Assembly: GCA_023014365.1 (NCBI GenBank)
Contig: JAEBUN010000027.1
Location: forward strand, 310,001 to 374,000
Direction: 5' to 3'
DNA from: Lepiota brunneoincarnata
Taxonomy: Eukaryota > Basidiomycota > Agaricomycetes > Agaricales > Agaricaceae
Length of the DNA: 64,000 bases
Part shown: positions 48,301 through 58,874 of the stretch, in pieces
Layout: the number at the start of each line of letters is the position of its first letter
Numbering within the stretch: position 1 is the first letter of the stretch
The notes under the pieces: generated by a model
What the model saw: the letters and a program-made list of their open reading frames with translations, nothing else
What the model was told of the DNA's origin: nothing
The model's database searches: none
Made by a program: the position numbers and the translations under genes

Positions 48301-49545
48301 GTCGCCGAGCAAAGACCCGAGATGTTTACAGGTGCGGGCGTTGACTGGGACGCGAGCCTAACAGGTGGAACAATGAAATTTTCCAGAGCAAAGGGTGTGA
48401 ACAGGAACGAGGGAGTATGGTAGGCGGACAGACGGACCTGATTTCTCCATGCCTAAGGTTGTAAAAGTGGACGAAGAGGTGAGTATTAGGAAATAAGTAG
48501 AGGGGTCAGAGGAGAAAGTCGTACAGGGCATGAGCTACAAAGTGAGCACCATGAGCTCACGAAGGTCAAAACGTAGAGCGGGGATCGTACCAATAGTAAT
48601 GGTCAAAAGTTCTCTTGACTTTGTACTTGCTCTTGCTGATAGCCGGGGATCAGCTACCAGCTTTGGCAGCAAAATAGTACTGAAGGATAAGACGAACCCG
48701 GTTGCGGACCCAACTTCAGTCTCTTCACCGTCTTGAAGAACTACCAATGGCTTAATGCCGTTGATCTCGGACAACTCTTGACTAGCCTTCCCTCCGTCAA
48801 CTCCAGTTTCGATCCCCTCTTCGACAACAAGTTTCGTCTCAACCTCCCCCTTGGAACGTTTTTCGACTTTAGCGCGTTTCGCAGCCCTTCCACCGACCTT
48901 CTTCGGAGCAGCGTCCTCTTGAGCTTCCATTTCAGCATCGTCTCCCTCGTCTACGTCGGCTGCCCTTTTTACGCTTTGATGCAGGTTTGGTCCGAGTGGA
49001 GGTTGCTGCACTGGTCTTGGTCGGCTTGGATTTAGCGGGTTTGTTACTGCCTGGTGGAAGTGGTCCGTCGGGATTCTTGAGCAGGATACGCGCATTTTCG
49101 TACTCGGACCCAAGGAGGGCTTTGAGATGTTTGCATGTTCGAGCGTTAACGGGTGTTCTGGCCTGGGATAAGAGTATTAGAGGTGAATGAGGGGGTGGTC
49201 ATTTGGTGAGGGACAGACCTGATTTCGCCAAGCCTACAGAAGGAGGAGAGAATATCAGCCACGAGGGAAAGGAAACAAGATGATTATGTACAGGACAGGT
49301 ACTGCAACGATCGTCAGCGACAGCGGAATGATATCGAGGAATCAGGATGGCATATACCTACCAGTGATAGTGGTCTATGGTGCGCTTGACTTTATGTTTG
49401 GATTTACTAAAGAGGACGTGAGCAACCTTTGCACTGGCACTCGCATAGAGAGCATGCACCTCGTCGTTGAACCAACTTCGCGTTCCTCGCCGTCTGCGAG
49501 GAGAACATTCGGTTTGATGCTACTGATTTCTGTAATTTCATCCAT
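45305..49545 (-). CDS. ATP-dependent DNA ligase with four SWIM-type zinc-finger repeats
   Basis: From MDEITEISSIKPNVLL (49545) the protein has four similar units. Each has IKPxV...DGEExEV, then SKSKxKVKRT, a C-x-C-PAWRNQ element and an NARTCKHL element; together these form a CxC...CxH SWIM-like zinc finger. The CxH parts lie near 49130, 48330, 47755 and 46930. After the last unit comes PRLLLAVKWDLDSG and a nucleotidyltransferase core: motif I EKLDGVR (adenylated Lys, near 46670), LDGELFSGRG (near 46430), GGEGLMLRKPKS (near 45980) and LLKIK (near 45800-45830), then the OB-fold part ending at 45305. Ligase motifs are intact. It probably seals DNA nicks in the nucleus; the repeats suggest nucleic-acid binding. 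Many small introns are present; I did not fix all exons. Confidence 0.8.
47135..47144 (-). other. 10-nt microexon, SWIM repeat 4
   Basis: CTCCTGTCCG between 'cgaatag' and 'gtacgg' encodes Ser-Cys-Pro of the CSCP element, joined to the AWRNQ exon at 47052-47038. Confidence 0.65.
47847..47871 (-). other. Fused 25-nt exon, SWIM repeat 3
   Basis: Here the 10-nt CSCP exon and the 15-nt AWRNQ exon are contiguous (CTCATGTCCT followed by GCATGGAGG...). The intron separating them in the other three repeats has been lost, or was never gained. Confidence 0.65.
48525..48534 (-). other. 10-nt microexon, SWIM repeat 2
   Basis: CTCATGCCCT between 'ttgtag' and 'gtacga' encodes Ser-Cys-Pro of the CSCP element, joined to the AWRNQ exon at 48452-48438. 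Confidence 0.65.
49292..49301 (-). other. 10-nt microexon, SWIM repeat 1
   Basis: TACCTGTCCT between 'gttgcag' and 'gtacat'. It completes a split TGT codon and encodes Thr-Cys-Pro of the CTCP element, joined to the AWRNQ exon at 49233-49219. Confidence 0.65.
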
Positions 49546-49718
49546 GACTGTAGTTGATGGCAGATGCGCGTTTACTTGGTCAGCTCACGTGAGGATATCC
49601 GACCCCTGCCAAGCGCACATTTGTTGTTCCACACACATTTATGCACATTTATGACAGACCGTATTCTAGGCTCTGGCGTGAATGGCTGCTCAAGAATTCT
49701 CCCGCGCTGAATAATTGC

Positions 49719-50793
49719 TTAGCCCACGCAAGCCAGCTCTCCGCTCGCACCCCATTCTGACTCTGGTCGATTAATGCCCATTGCAATATCCACTCCATCT
49801 GGTCTATCAGCGCCATGCCAGAACACAGCAGCCCCACACGTTGAGCAGAAATACCTTCGACGACCCACACTCGACTTGTACACACTCATTCCCCTCTGTG
49901 CCTCGATCCCAAAGTCAATCACTTCTCCTGTTCTTGCGTTATGAATATTCTCCGGCGGCGCTACCATCCACGATACAACCTCGAATCCTGCCGTTCGTCG
50001 GCATGACTCACATCCATCATGTCCTGCAAAGAATCGACTCGCGTCGGGAGGAAGGTACCACTCCTTCTCCGTGCGTGGCCGTGCTGCGTGGTAGCGGCCG
50101 TGTAACGTACAGCTCTACCGCCCGACATTGACAGTGAAACCGCAGTTTTTCACCGTCCGATTCACCCGCGATCAGAGCTGGTGACCTCCAACCCCTCGCC
50201 AGCAACTCGCTCTTCTCTGGTATTCCTGCCCACCTTTTCAACTCTTCACCAGGAATGCCACGAAAATGATCTGCGAGGCCTCCATCTAGCGTATCCCCGG
50301 TAAACTGCATGGTGATCGACCTGCACGATGCCCTCAACCCTCTCCAACAGCCCGGCTGCGATACTCCAGTACATTCCATGCTCGTTCTCTCCATGCAGTT
50401 GGATATACCAAGGCTTTGAGCGGCACTTTGATTAACCGAGTTCGTCATATCGCGGGGCAACCGGGTACTATCATACCCCCGCAGCACCTGTGCACCGCAT
50501 GTCGTACAGAACCAGCGGGACACAGCAGGCGATGTACGATATTCCCTCAAATTCGCCAAACTTGCGGGCACGTCCTCCCCTTCTGCCTCATCTTCCTTGC
50601 CCATACGATACGGTACGCCATCTATCCGCACAAAATACGTTCCCATGCGTCCGCTCGAGTGCCTGCAAGTATTACAATGACATAACCCATTCTTGATCGG
50701 TAATCTTGTACGTTCGAATGCAATACGGAAGGTGTTGGACGTGCAGTGACATGACGCCTTCACATGTATGAGGTCCTTTGGTGTATGGGTCAT
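49719..50793 (-). CDS. Tandem GFA (CENP-V/GFA-like) zinc-binding protein
   Basis: Start MTHTPKDLIHVKASCHC. The first GFA domain has KASCHCTSNTFRI, GLCHCNTCRHSSG and SRWFCTTCGAQVLR. A linker follows, then a second domain beginning LRFHCQCRAVELYV. After an intron ending 'ctttgcag' near 50020 it continues with HDGCESCRRTAGFEVVSW and RRYFCSTCGAAVFW. The Cys sets match the glutathione-dependent formaldehyde-activating enzyme fold, which binds zinc. Such fungal proteins have no established substrate. A longer upstream frame exists, but MTHTPKDL directly precedes the domain. The C-terminus is taken at 49719 (...GELACVG); a further exon is possible. Confidence 0.75.
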
Positions 50794-51889
50794 GTCTGGT
50801 TGGTGTCGCTTTGCTTTTGTTGCGTCGGTTTCCCTGGATATGAGAGGATGTGGCAGGAGATGGCCACACGACCTCCATTGGCTTTTTATACTCACGGATC
50901 ACACTGTTATGAGGTATGTACTTCGATCCACTTTATGTTTTGCCACTATAGGCTGGGGTCGTGTCAATAGTGTTAAGTATCAGATGATCAAACTCCGGGG
51001 GATAATGTCATATCTAATTTTACAGCCTTTGGCTCCGAACACCACGCCCCTTGAAAGTATCACGCAAGCCTCGCGGCTAGTCCGACCTACTGACCGAGCC
51101 CTCCCGTCATGCGTCGATCAGATACACCTCTTCTAATGGGCCCAGACGGGCCAAGGATACATATGGTGCGTGGCGCTTGCGATGGGTGGGGGGTTGGATG
51201 ATGAGAGGCTGGTCCAGGCATGCGTCGCGCATAGTGACTGTGATAAAAGAATGAGCTTTTTTTTCATTCTGCTAAGCTGAGATTCGCGATAATGACTCTT
51301 TTTTGCCGCTGGTCCAGCGTCCCGTGGTTTTGTGATCATAAAGGGCAAACAAACGGCTATGCATGATTATCCTTCACTTCAGGGGGCTATCGCTTTGCTC
51401 GCTCCTCGCATAAGTCCCGATCTCTTCGGTGGTTTGCAGGGATTGGTTACAGAAGGTGATTATGAACTATGGACGCTCTCAAACTCCCTCCCACTGAATT
51501 GCGGGGTCGCTTTGGAGAAGAGATCGGTGACCAAATTTAAAGTTTAGCCAACGACTTTGAGATGGCACATTTCCTTTTGACTAGGCGCCAACCCCCCATC
51601 AGACCTTAGCGCTCTAGCCGTGGGATTGACTGCAACATGCCGGATATAGCGGCATTAAATAAAAATAATAGGAAAGTCGGAGCTTGCTATCAGCGGTAGA
51701 AGCACACGGTGAGAGTTCGGTCCCTTCTAGGGTATGTTACGCGGGGCACATCACTGCTAAAATGCCTTGGCCCAGAGACTATGACGACTCCGTTTCCACC
51801 ATCCGTAACCCATACACAATAGCCGTTCCAGCCAAAGTGAGGTTCATATCTCCCCACTGACATCGAGCCTGCTCATAGTTTCTCTAGCA
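50794..51889. other. Intergenic, no supported gene
   Basis: Divergent promoter region between the GFA gene (-) and membrane gene copy 2 (+). Nothing else was recognised. Confidence 0.4.
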
Positions 51890-54800
51890 ATGTCAGATTT
51901 CGGTGGGACCCTGACTGGCGGAATCCAAGACCTTTCTGCTCTTCTACCACTCATCGGAACTGAACAGTGCGAGAAACATATTGGTTCAGCCCTTGACGGA
52001 GGGTTCTTCTATGCCGCTACTGCACCTCTCTCCCTGTTCGGCAGCCCAGGGATCGTCAAAGCCGGGATATCTGTCCTGATTGCAAGCATATCTATCCCAG
52101 GACTCACGTTCTCTCGTCCGCCCAAATTCTCGCTTGCGTTCTCTGGATTGAGGTGGTGTGGAGCTAGAGTTCTCAATGATGCTGGTTTCAAGCCCATGGG
52201 ATCCGTCGCCCCCATGATCACAATGGATAAGAAGCGCTACGCAGCGGAGAGCCAGCTACTCCAAATGCTCAACGAGAAACACATTGACAGTCCCGAGAAC
52301 CTTACCATCGAATGGAAATCAGTTGAATGGAACCTCTGCCTCGTCCTGTTTACCGTGATTGCAGCCGGGGTGAGCTATACACCCTACTTCCACCTTGTTC
52401 TAGGCGCAGGGAATTCAGCATGGGTTTTTCCCTCTCGTACGGACGCTAGGCAGCTGCTTGGCCTGCGATTTGCTGCCAATTCATTATCCAAGCTCGTGTC
52501 ATTTCGATCATGAAGAGCCGAATCATCTTCATGGTGATGCACCAACGACTCCTGCGCGATCTCAAAGCAAACGGGTGTTGAGAAACCCTTATTCGGATTG
52601 GGCCAGGGACCAATCCGGTGGGATGCCGATCTCATCGCTGAGGAGTGCCTTTGGAGCCTCGAGAACTACCTTATACGCTCGCCTTCGGCATCCTCGTTCC
52701 CAACCTCAGGCACCCGTTTCTTCAAAGACTTCGATGGCGACCGATCGGGGATTACGACCACTTGCTCCTGCCCATTCGCACGTTTCTGTGCCAATACCAT
52801 CCCACCACCACGATCCTTTCAGTGATCTCGATCATGACGACCTCTTGAACCAATTGCAAGCCGAGCGCCAATCCCACTTTCCTAACCCCGTCAGAGACTG
52901 GGTGTTCATCATCTCCTCATGGATAGCCCTTTTACTCGCCATTCCTGCAGGCATAGCGGGATACATTGGGTCATTCACACTCGCTTCCAACAGTACATCC
53001 AATGGACCCGCGATCTGGTTGGGTGTGGAAGTCGCACTTTCGGTGGTTCGAATCTTATTGTGGGCATGGAATCCTAGGTGGGATGAGAATACCGACATCA
53101 CCGTGCGCTTGAAATTGACCTGAGCACGAACCCTTGGTCACGACGGAGAAAGAGGTTCGCCTTCTTGGGGATACCCTTCCTCTCATTCCGGAACATCGGT
53201 TCCTCGAATTCATCACTCGTTACACTGGCCCGTTAGAGCGATTCGAAGGTCACCCGAATATCGTACTGTATTTTACCTTGTCTGGCACCAAAGGGAAGAA
53301 GCGTCTACTCATGACGGCGCTTGATGTGAACAAACGCATGGGATTCGTCTTGTACCGAGACGAAGGGAGTAATTACATATGCTAATTGTTCCATCGACCC
53401 CGACAAAGACAAAGTGGAAATGCAAGCTACGTTGCTCTCGGAGATTGGCGATCAACACCCCTGGAGGATGAATTATCCAGCTCTGCTGAATGCGCTATCA
53501 GATCATTATGACTTTCTATTGCGCGCCCTGAACCGTGTAAATCCCAACCCTCTCCCACCCCTCTCCCACCCAACCCGGTGGTTTTCCACGATACCCACGT
53601 TTCGGTTTGGCCGACGGACCACACCCCGTACTTCCCCAACGCCATCTACCCCTCCTTCATCCGCATCCCGTGATCAAACTTCCCATCTTCCGTCTGCTCC
53701 GCTTCGGATGAAGTGGAATTTCGAACTCAAGACCCCGAAGATAGCAGCGGCCGAATATGATTCTCCGAGCCTAGCACCCCTATCACCGCATGATCACCAA
53801 TACCTACAACGAGGCCATGAACACCACCTCAAAATGAGACTCATTAAAACCTGGAGTGATTGGGTGGTGAAGGGGATGGAGGCGATGCGCGCCGATGCTT
53901 TGCTCGACTGCCACCACGTAAACGAAAAGCCGGTGAGGGACAAACGAGCCAAAGAATTGGAGCTTGATCAATTGAATGCATGGGTGGCATTGGAATGGCA
54001 AAAACATGAGCTCGTTCTCTTGACGATGTCAATGAGACTGGAGGCGATTCTTGAGTCACGGATGAAACGATATATCGAGAAGGTTATTGCCCTCGAGGGA
54101 CGAGAGTGGATGGTGGATTGGCTTTCTGTTGAATGGTCTGTTGGATGGAAGAAGCGATTGGAGGATGAAAGGGTGCGAGCAGAACGGCGGATGGAGAATG
54201 CAGCGAAGGATACGGAGGGACGAGGGGATGCTGGAGAGCAGTGGCAGGAGTCTCGGCGGTTCATTGACGAGGCTTGGAAAGCGGCGATCAAGGGCAGCAG
54301 GCTTCCGAGTGCAAACCTCGCCCTCCCGTGGATCAATCCATTTTCTCCCGACCACAAAATCCTTAAAAGCATCCAAAAAAGACTGACGCGCCGGAAATCC
54401 CCTCTGGACGATATACGAGGCGGAGATGGAGAGAAGAATAGAGCTGATTAGGGAAGGAGATCCGAACCAATTGCATCAGGCATACCACTATCCAGAGTGC
54501 TCTCAAGCGATGGCCACCGCAGTCTTTACCAGATTCGTACACTTTGAATCGCTCTCAGCACGAGCAACGGCTGCTGGCGGCAAGGCTCAGTGTTGCTATT
54601 GTCCACGACGTCAGAGACTCTGATCCAGTCATTGTTTATGCAGTCATCCAAAACCCGTGTGCTCGGATAGTAGTCAATATAAAGAAGGGCCTCACCATCG
54701 AAAAAAACGACCATTTGCTCTACCTCAGCGACGATTCCCGTGAGGAAATTGCTCTCCCTTTCATCCAAAGTAATCGCGAGCGATGGTGGACACACCAAAC

Positions 54801-55174
54801 GGTCCAATTCCTCCACCTTCTACTTCACTCCGGCTTACTTGAATCGAGGCGCTGTGACATTTGGAAATGGCACCATCGCGCACCTCATGATATTCCTCCA
54901 AACCCCAACACGTCTACGTATCAGGTTGTTGCACCGCAGATACAATCACACCAAATTGTCCATTCGAGAGGGAGACAATGAACTTCGCCAGATCCGTGAC
55001 GATGAAATCCCCCTTAATGATCCCCGATTATGCGATTTCGAGTTGGCTTCGGTGTTTGAGCCGGGGAGGCATAAACTGCAGTTGGTCGTGATGGAGGACT
55101 TTTATGAGCTATATGATATTCTGGTCGAGTTTTTCGACGATGCCTCTTCTTCTCCACCACGGCCTGCTCCATAG
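51890..55174 (+). pseudogene. Large multi-pass membrane protein, copy 2 (frame-disrupted)
   Basis: Opens MSDFGGTLTGGIQDLSALL and follows copy 1 (8775-5357, minus) through all parts: hydrophobic N-terminal block, AEECLWSLENYL, a linker, two strong membrane segments (FIISSWIALLLAIPAGIAGY; WLGVEVALSVVRILLWAW), a charged helical region (53414-54451) and the C-terminal part ending FDDASSSPPRPAP at 55174. A run of five T at 52425-52429, against four in copy 1, shifts the frame, and further shifts occur near 52460, 52590, 53120 and 54450-54740. Some could be introns, but the T-run is a real length difference. Nucleotide similarity to copy 1 remains high around the membrane segments. Family and function unknown. 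Confidence 0.6.
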
Positions 55175-55485
55175 ATGGCGACCGTGTTTGCGATAGCCAC
55201 GGACTGAAGGCCTGACCTGTCAACATGTCAATGCTGGCTCGTCACTGCCTGGAGCATGAGCATTGTTGACTCATGGTTGGTGTTACTACACCTGATACCG
55301 TCATGCAGCATTCACCGGGGGGGATACCCGATGGAACAGGGCTGAAAATAACTTGACGAGCTCTCTCCCTTCCTGGTCCGGGTCTGTCTTTTTGTCTGCC
55401 GACTAGGAGAACAGTTGGCTTATAATTTAGGATCCTGTTCCATATTAGAATACGTAGCTCTCTGTTATATTCATAATAGCATAAA
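55175..55485. other. 3' flank of membrane gene copy 2
   Basis: No gene is supported. Confidence 0.35.
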
Positions 55486-55873
55486 TGTGATGCGGTGTTC
55501 TAGAATGTTGGCCGGTATGGAGAATTCTGAGCTAATTCGTGCAGGACGCTGTGAGGGAGGAAACTCGCCTGCGTGCAGAATTCGTCCCTGCATCATATTT
55601 TCATTTAGGTATATAAGTAGCACATTTGTACTTAGATACCTGAGCTCCCAACGACGAGGATGTCTCCGCTGCCGTAAGACCTCCGAAAGGCTACAGTGTA
55701 ACCAGCCTGCAGTTTCTTTCCCTCAGTTTCACTCTCTCACTCACTCTCTCTCTCTCGCTCTTTCTAAGGTCTCTCACTCAATGGAGTTATACTTGTACCC
55801 AGTTTCACGGGGTCGAGAAGACGAGCCTGTGGTTGTTTCGTCAACCACACCTCGCCCTTATGATTCCCTTTCC
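55486..55873 (+). mobile_element. LTR-like sequence
   Basis: Starts TGTGATGCGG and has a TATA box (GTATATAAG, near 55609) and a pyrimidine-rich CTCTCACTCACTCTC stretch (about 55732-55770). It also has a perfect hairpin TGTGGTTG-tttcgt-CAACCACA (about 55829-55850) and a possible CCTACA end. This is the layout of an LTR with U3, TATA and R. No matching second LTR or target duplication was found, so the ends are uncertain. Confidence 0.35.
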
Positions 55874-55989
55874 TACAACGCAGTGGAAAAGACATATATT
55901 TTAAGGACCCCATGTTGAAGAGGCCCAGCAGCAGACAATGACACTAATTATGGTAAGATAAAAGGATGAAATGATACGGTAGATAGAAG

Positions 55990-57192
55990 CTAGGACGACT
56001 TCGCTCCATTGTCCTTGGTACCAGCAGAAGGCCAGCCAGGAAGGGAGGCGGACTCCTCAGACCTGGGAGCAACGTTGTCGGGAGGAGCCAAAGTGATATG
56101 GGACTCCATAAAGGCATTGAATAATTCCCCCCGGAGTCGTTCAACCTCCTTGCGAGGAGTAATGGGAATAGGGAAATCGTTCATCACCTTCTTGAAGTCC
56201 TCCAAGGTCTTGGAGTCCTTAACAAAGCCAGCACCGATAAGGAACTGGGAACCATGGTCTCGTTCTAAGGATTGGACATTAGCGAGGACTTGCGCAAGTG
56301 CATTTCCAAATTGGACTTGAGAGAATTCGTGGGCATGACGTGTTATAGCGGTGCCTACAGTATGTTGTCTCGAGATTCGAAAGGAGAGGACTCAAAGCTG
56401 AGAACGACTATCAGCTAAACCCACGGATGAACTAGCTAGAGGCTATTAGACTTACTAATAGAGCCAGAAGACGCGGCACGCGCAGAAATGTCGGCAGAAG
56501 CGAGGCGAAGGTTGGGAGGGTATTGGTTGCTGCAGTTTGGGAGCGTCTTCTCAATGCAACGGACACAAGGGCGATCTTCCTCCTTAAAAACGCAGTCGGC
56601 CCAAACTCTTGCACAATTGTGGCAGCGAGGGGGATCCTTGGCAAGCTAGAAAGAAAAATGGGAAGTAGAGGTTAATGAGAAAAAAAAGGAGAGAGAAATC
56701 ACCTCCTGGCGAGTAGCTTCCCCGTACTTGATCAGGTTAGCAAGCTCCGAACCAAGGAGTGGAGTCTCAAGGACTCGACCGAACTCCTCAGAGTAATCGT
56801 TGACCCGTTTAACAGGCCCCACTGGAGAAGGAGGTGTAAATGAACAGGGGGGCAAGACGGTATATAGACATGAGAAGAAACTTACACCGGCGTGCCCGAG
56901 GGGGTTGGGGCTTGGTGATGGCAGGGCCCCTTCCTGTAGTAGGAGGCGGGAGAGCAGCGACGAATGCATCGTTGACACATCCTTTGCCTTTGGAGGACGA
57001 GGCGAGGGTAGCAGTCGTTTTCCTCCTCTTCGCTGCAGCAGCAACCTTGTCCTTCTTCTTCCCCTTGGCACTAGGAGATGAGACCTTACGCTTGCGCTTG
57101 ACAGCAGCGAGGAGTGTTTCAGAAGATGGGATCTGCTGATCACTGGAGAGCAGTTGGTCCTCAGCTTCTTGAGCATCAACGTCGGAAGACAT
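55990..57192 (-). CDS. Protein with internal Zn2Cys6-like cluster
   Basis: Exons in order from MSSDVDAQEAEDQLLSSDQQ (57192): a lysine-rich, nuclear-localisation-like stretch (AVKRKRKVSSPSAKGKKKDK), then PVKRVNDYSEEFGRVLETPLL. The cysteine cluster near 56640-56550 (CHNCARVWADC ... CVRCIEKTLPNC) has spacing C-x2-C-x6-C-x8-C-x2-C-x7-C, which fits the Zn(II)2Cys6 binuclear pattern. A C-terminal exon (TRHAHEFSQVQFGNALAQVL ... EVERLRGELFNAFMES) ends at 55990. The cluster is central rather than N-terminal, unlike most fungal Zn2Cys6 activators. Many basidiomycete genomes carry similar multi-copy proteins near transposons, so it may be element-borne rather than a host regulator. Confidence 0.55.
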
Positions 57193-58304
57193 GGTGGCAA
57201 CTGGAGGAATATCAGGATAGGCTTGGGTTCACGTGCTACAGGACCTAGACATTGGTCCAGGTGAATGGCTTGGCGCCCGTAAATTGAGGGAAACAAGTCT
57301 ACACAAGAAGCAAACTAACTCGAGTACTGCTAGCAGGCTTCACAAAAAACACTCTCCCAACTTTCGGTAGCACGAACGATCAGGACCACTTCCTATCCAG
57401 CTTCAGGCCTCAACAAGCCCGATTTTTACCAAGGTATTCCCAACTTCATCGCACCGACCTCCAAGCGTGCCCTGAATTCGTGGCAAAGCTTGACCCACGC
57501 CAGGAATGGCAGTCCAACCGTGGAGGCACTTGGAGCTGTAAGAAACAGTAAGGCTCAGTCACCCGTTATGCGCGCAAGCAGCGGGGGAGACGTCTGCGAG
57601 TTATCTGTAATATATATCTACGTAGTGAAGGGATAATGGGGAAACCGTACAAGTGCTACAATGATAGAAAATATAATGCTAAGGGACATTGTGGGTCCAC
57701 GGCCCTACCACGTTTTTGCGGTTCAGCAGGAACCTCCGTCCGTCGCATTGTCAGTGAGAATGGAGGGCTGTCAGAGCACGGTCTAGGCCGACCTCGGCGT
57801 GCCGTCAAGTACCCTTCCCCTGCCTCCGCGAAGTCTGATTTTTGACAGCAAAGGTACATGTTTAACACACTGTCTGATGTTCCTATCCGGAAGGTCAGTA
57901 AACCCGAGATTTTTTGTTCTCATGTTTCGTCCACGGAGCACCCGGAGTGCGGGTTCTGCTCCGCTATACAACACTCGTGCTCCAATGAGAAGGGGAAATC
58001 ATTTTACCCAGGAACAAAACTCGAAATATAAACCGATGAGACAGGGGGGCGCCCGGGACGGACAGAGGATATCGGAGAGGTGCCCTGGTACCTGGGAGGT
58101 TGTGCCTAGTCGGTGACAAGGTGAATGGCAGAGCCGTGACGGGACCAAATAAAAATGATGAATTTAATGTACTGTATGTGACAGGAAGCTCGACAGATCC
58201 GAGTCATGCGCAAGGCCCAGTATGCAGCTCAGGCAGATGAGTGCACAGGTCATTTGCTAAAAAAGCAAGCACCCAACCTGGCAGCCCTGCAGGATCTGTA
58301 GGCA
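57193..58304. other. Intergenic, no supported gene
   Basis: Promoter region of the Zn2Cys6-like gene on the left and of the aegerolysin on the right. No other feature is supported. Confidence 0.4.
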
Positions 58305-58310
58305 TATAAA
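58305..58310 (+). promoter_or_regulatory. TATA box of aegerolysin gene
   Basis: TATAAA about 95 bases upstream of the ATG at 58403. Confidence 0.5.
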
Positions 58311-58402
58311 AAGCGACACTGTCACCTCTTCAAGTTCGCCGCAGACCGCAATTCTTGCCTTGCACCTTCCATCCAACATCCTCCCTAATTTCATCAACCA
58401 AA

Positions 58403-58874
58403 ATGGCCATCGACCTGACCCATTACATCCATCTCGAAGTGTGGAACCACACCAACGCTATCATCCGCCTCGGGGGCGCACAACTCGTTGATGGCAAGTT
58501 TTGCGAGAACGGTAAACGAAGCCACCTTCTACTGCAAACTCGCTTGTCCCTAAATTCGCGAATGCACAGGTGACCGCAACACCAATATTCCACCAGGGAA
58601 TTTTAATGGTCAACAAATCCCAATCGGCGCGGCCTATGTCGTTTACTCCTATCCAGTTGTGGGCCAAATCAACAGTGTTAGGGGGTCGATCAAGGTCTAT
58701 AACAACAATGGCGGGGTCCAAATCTGCAAATTATCTTGGGATAACCCCTTCGGCGTGGGCAACAACAGCTTCGATGTCACGGAGCACGAGCAAGGAGGTT
58801 ATATTATTACACACTCGGGTTTCCCCACACAGGGTCCGCTCAAGACCATCAAAGTCACAATTGCTGATGGTTAA
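58403..58874 (+). CDS. Aegerolysin family protein
   Basis: Two exons (58403-58511 and 58570-58874, intron gtaaac...gcacag, phase 1) total 414 nt and close to 137 residues, the usual aegerolysin length. Conserved features are an N-terminal beta region (YIHLEVWNHTNAIIRL ... GKFCENG), then SVRGSIKVYNNNGGVQI, the characteristic WDNPFGVGNNSFDV block and a C-terminal beta strand (LKTIKVTIADG). Aegerolysins bind specific membrane sphingolipids; several act with a separate MACPF partner protein to permeabilise membranes. There is no signal peptide, as is normal for the family. No MACPF-like gene is visible in the window. Its role here could be in development or defence. Confidence 0.8.
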
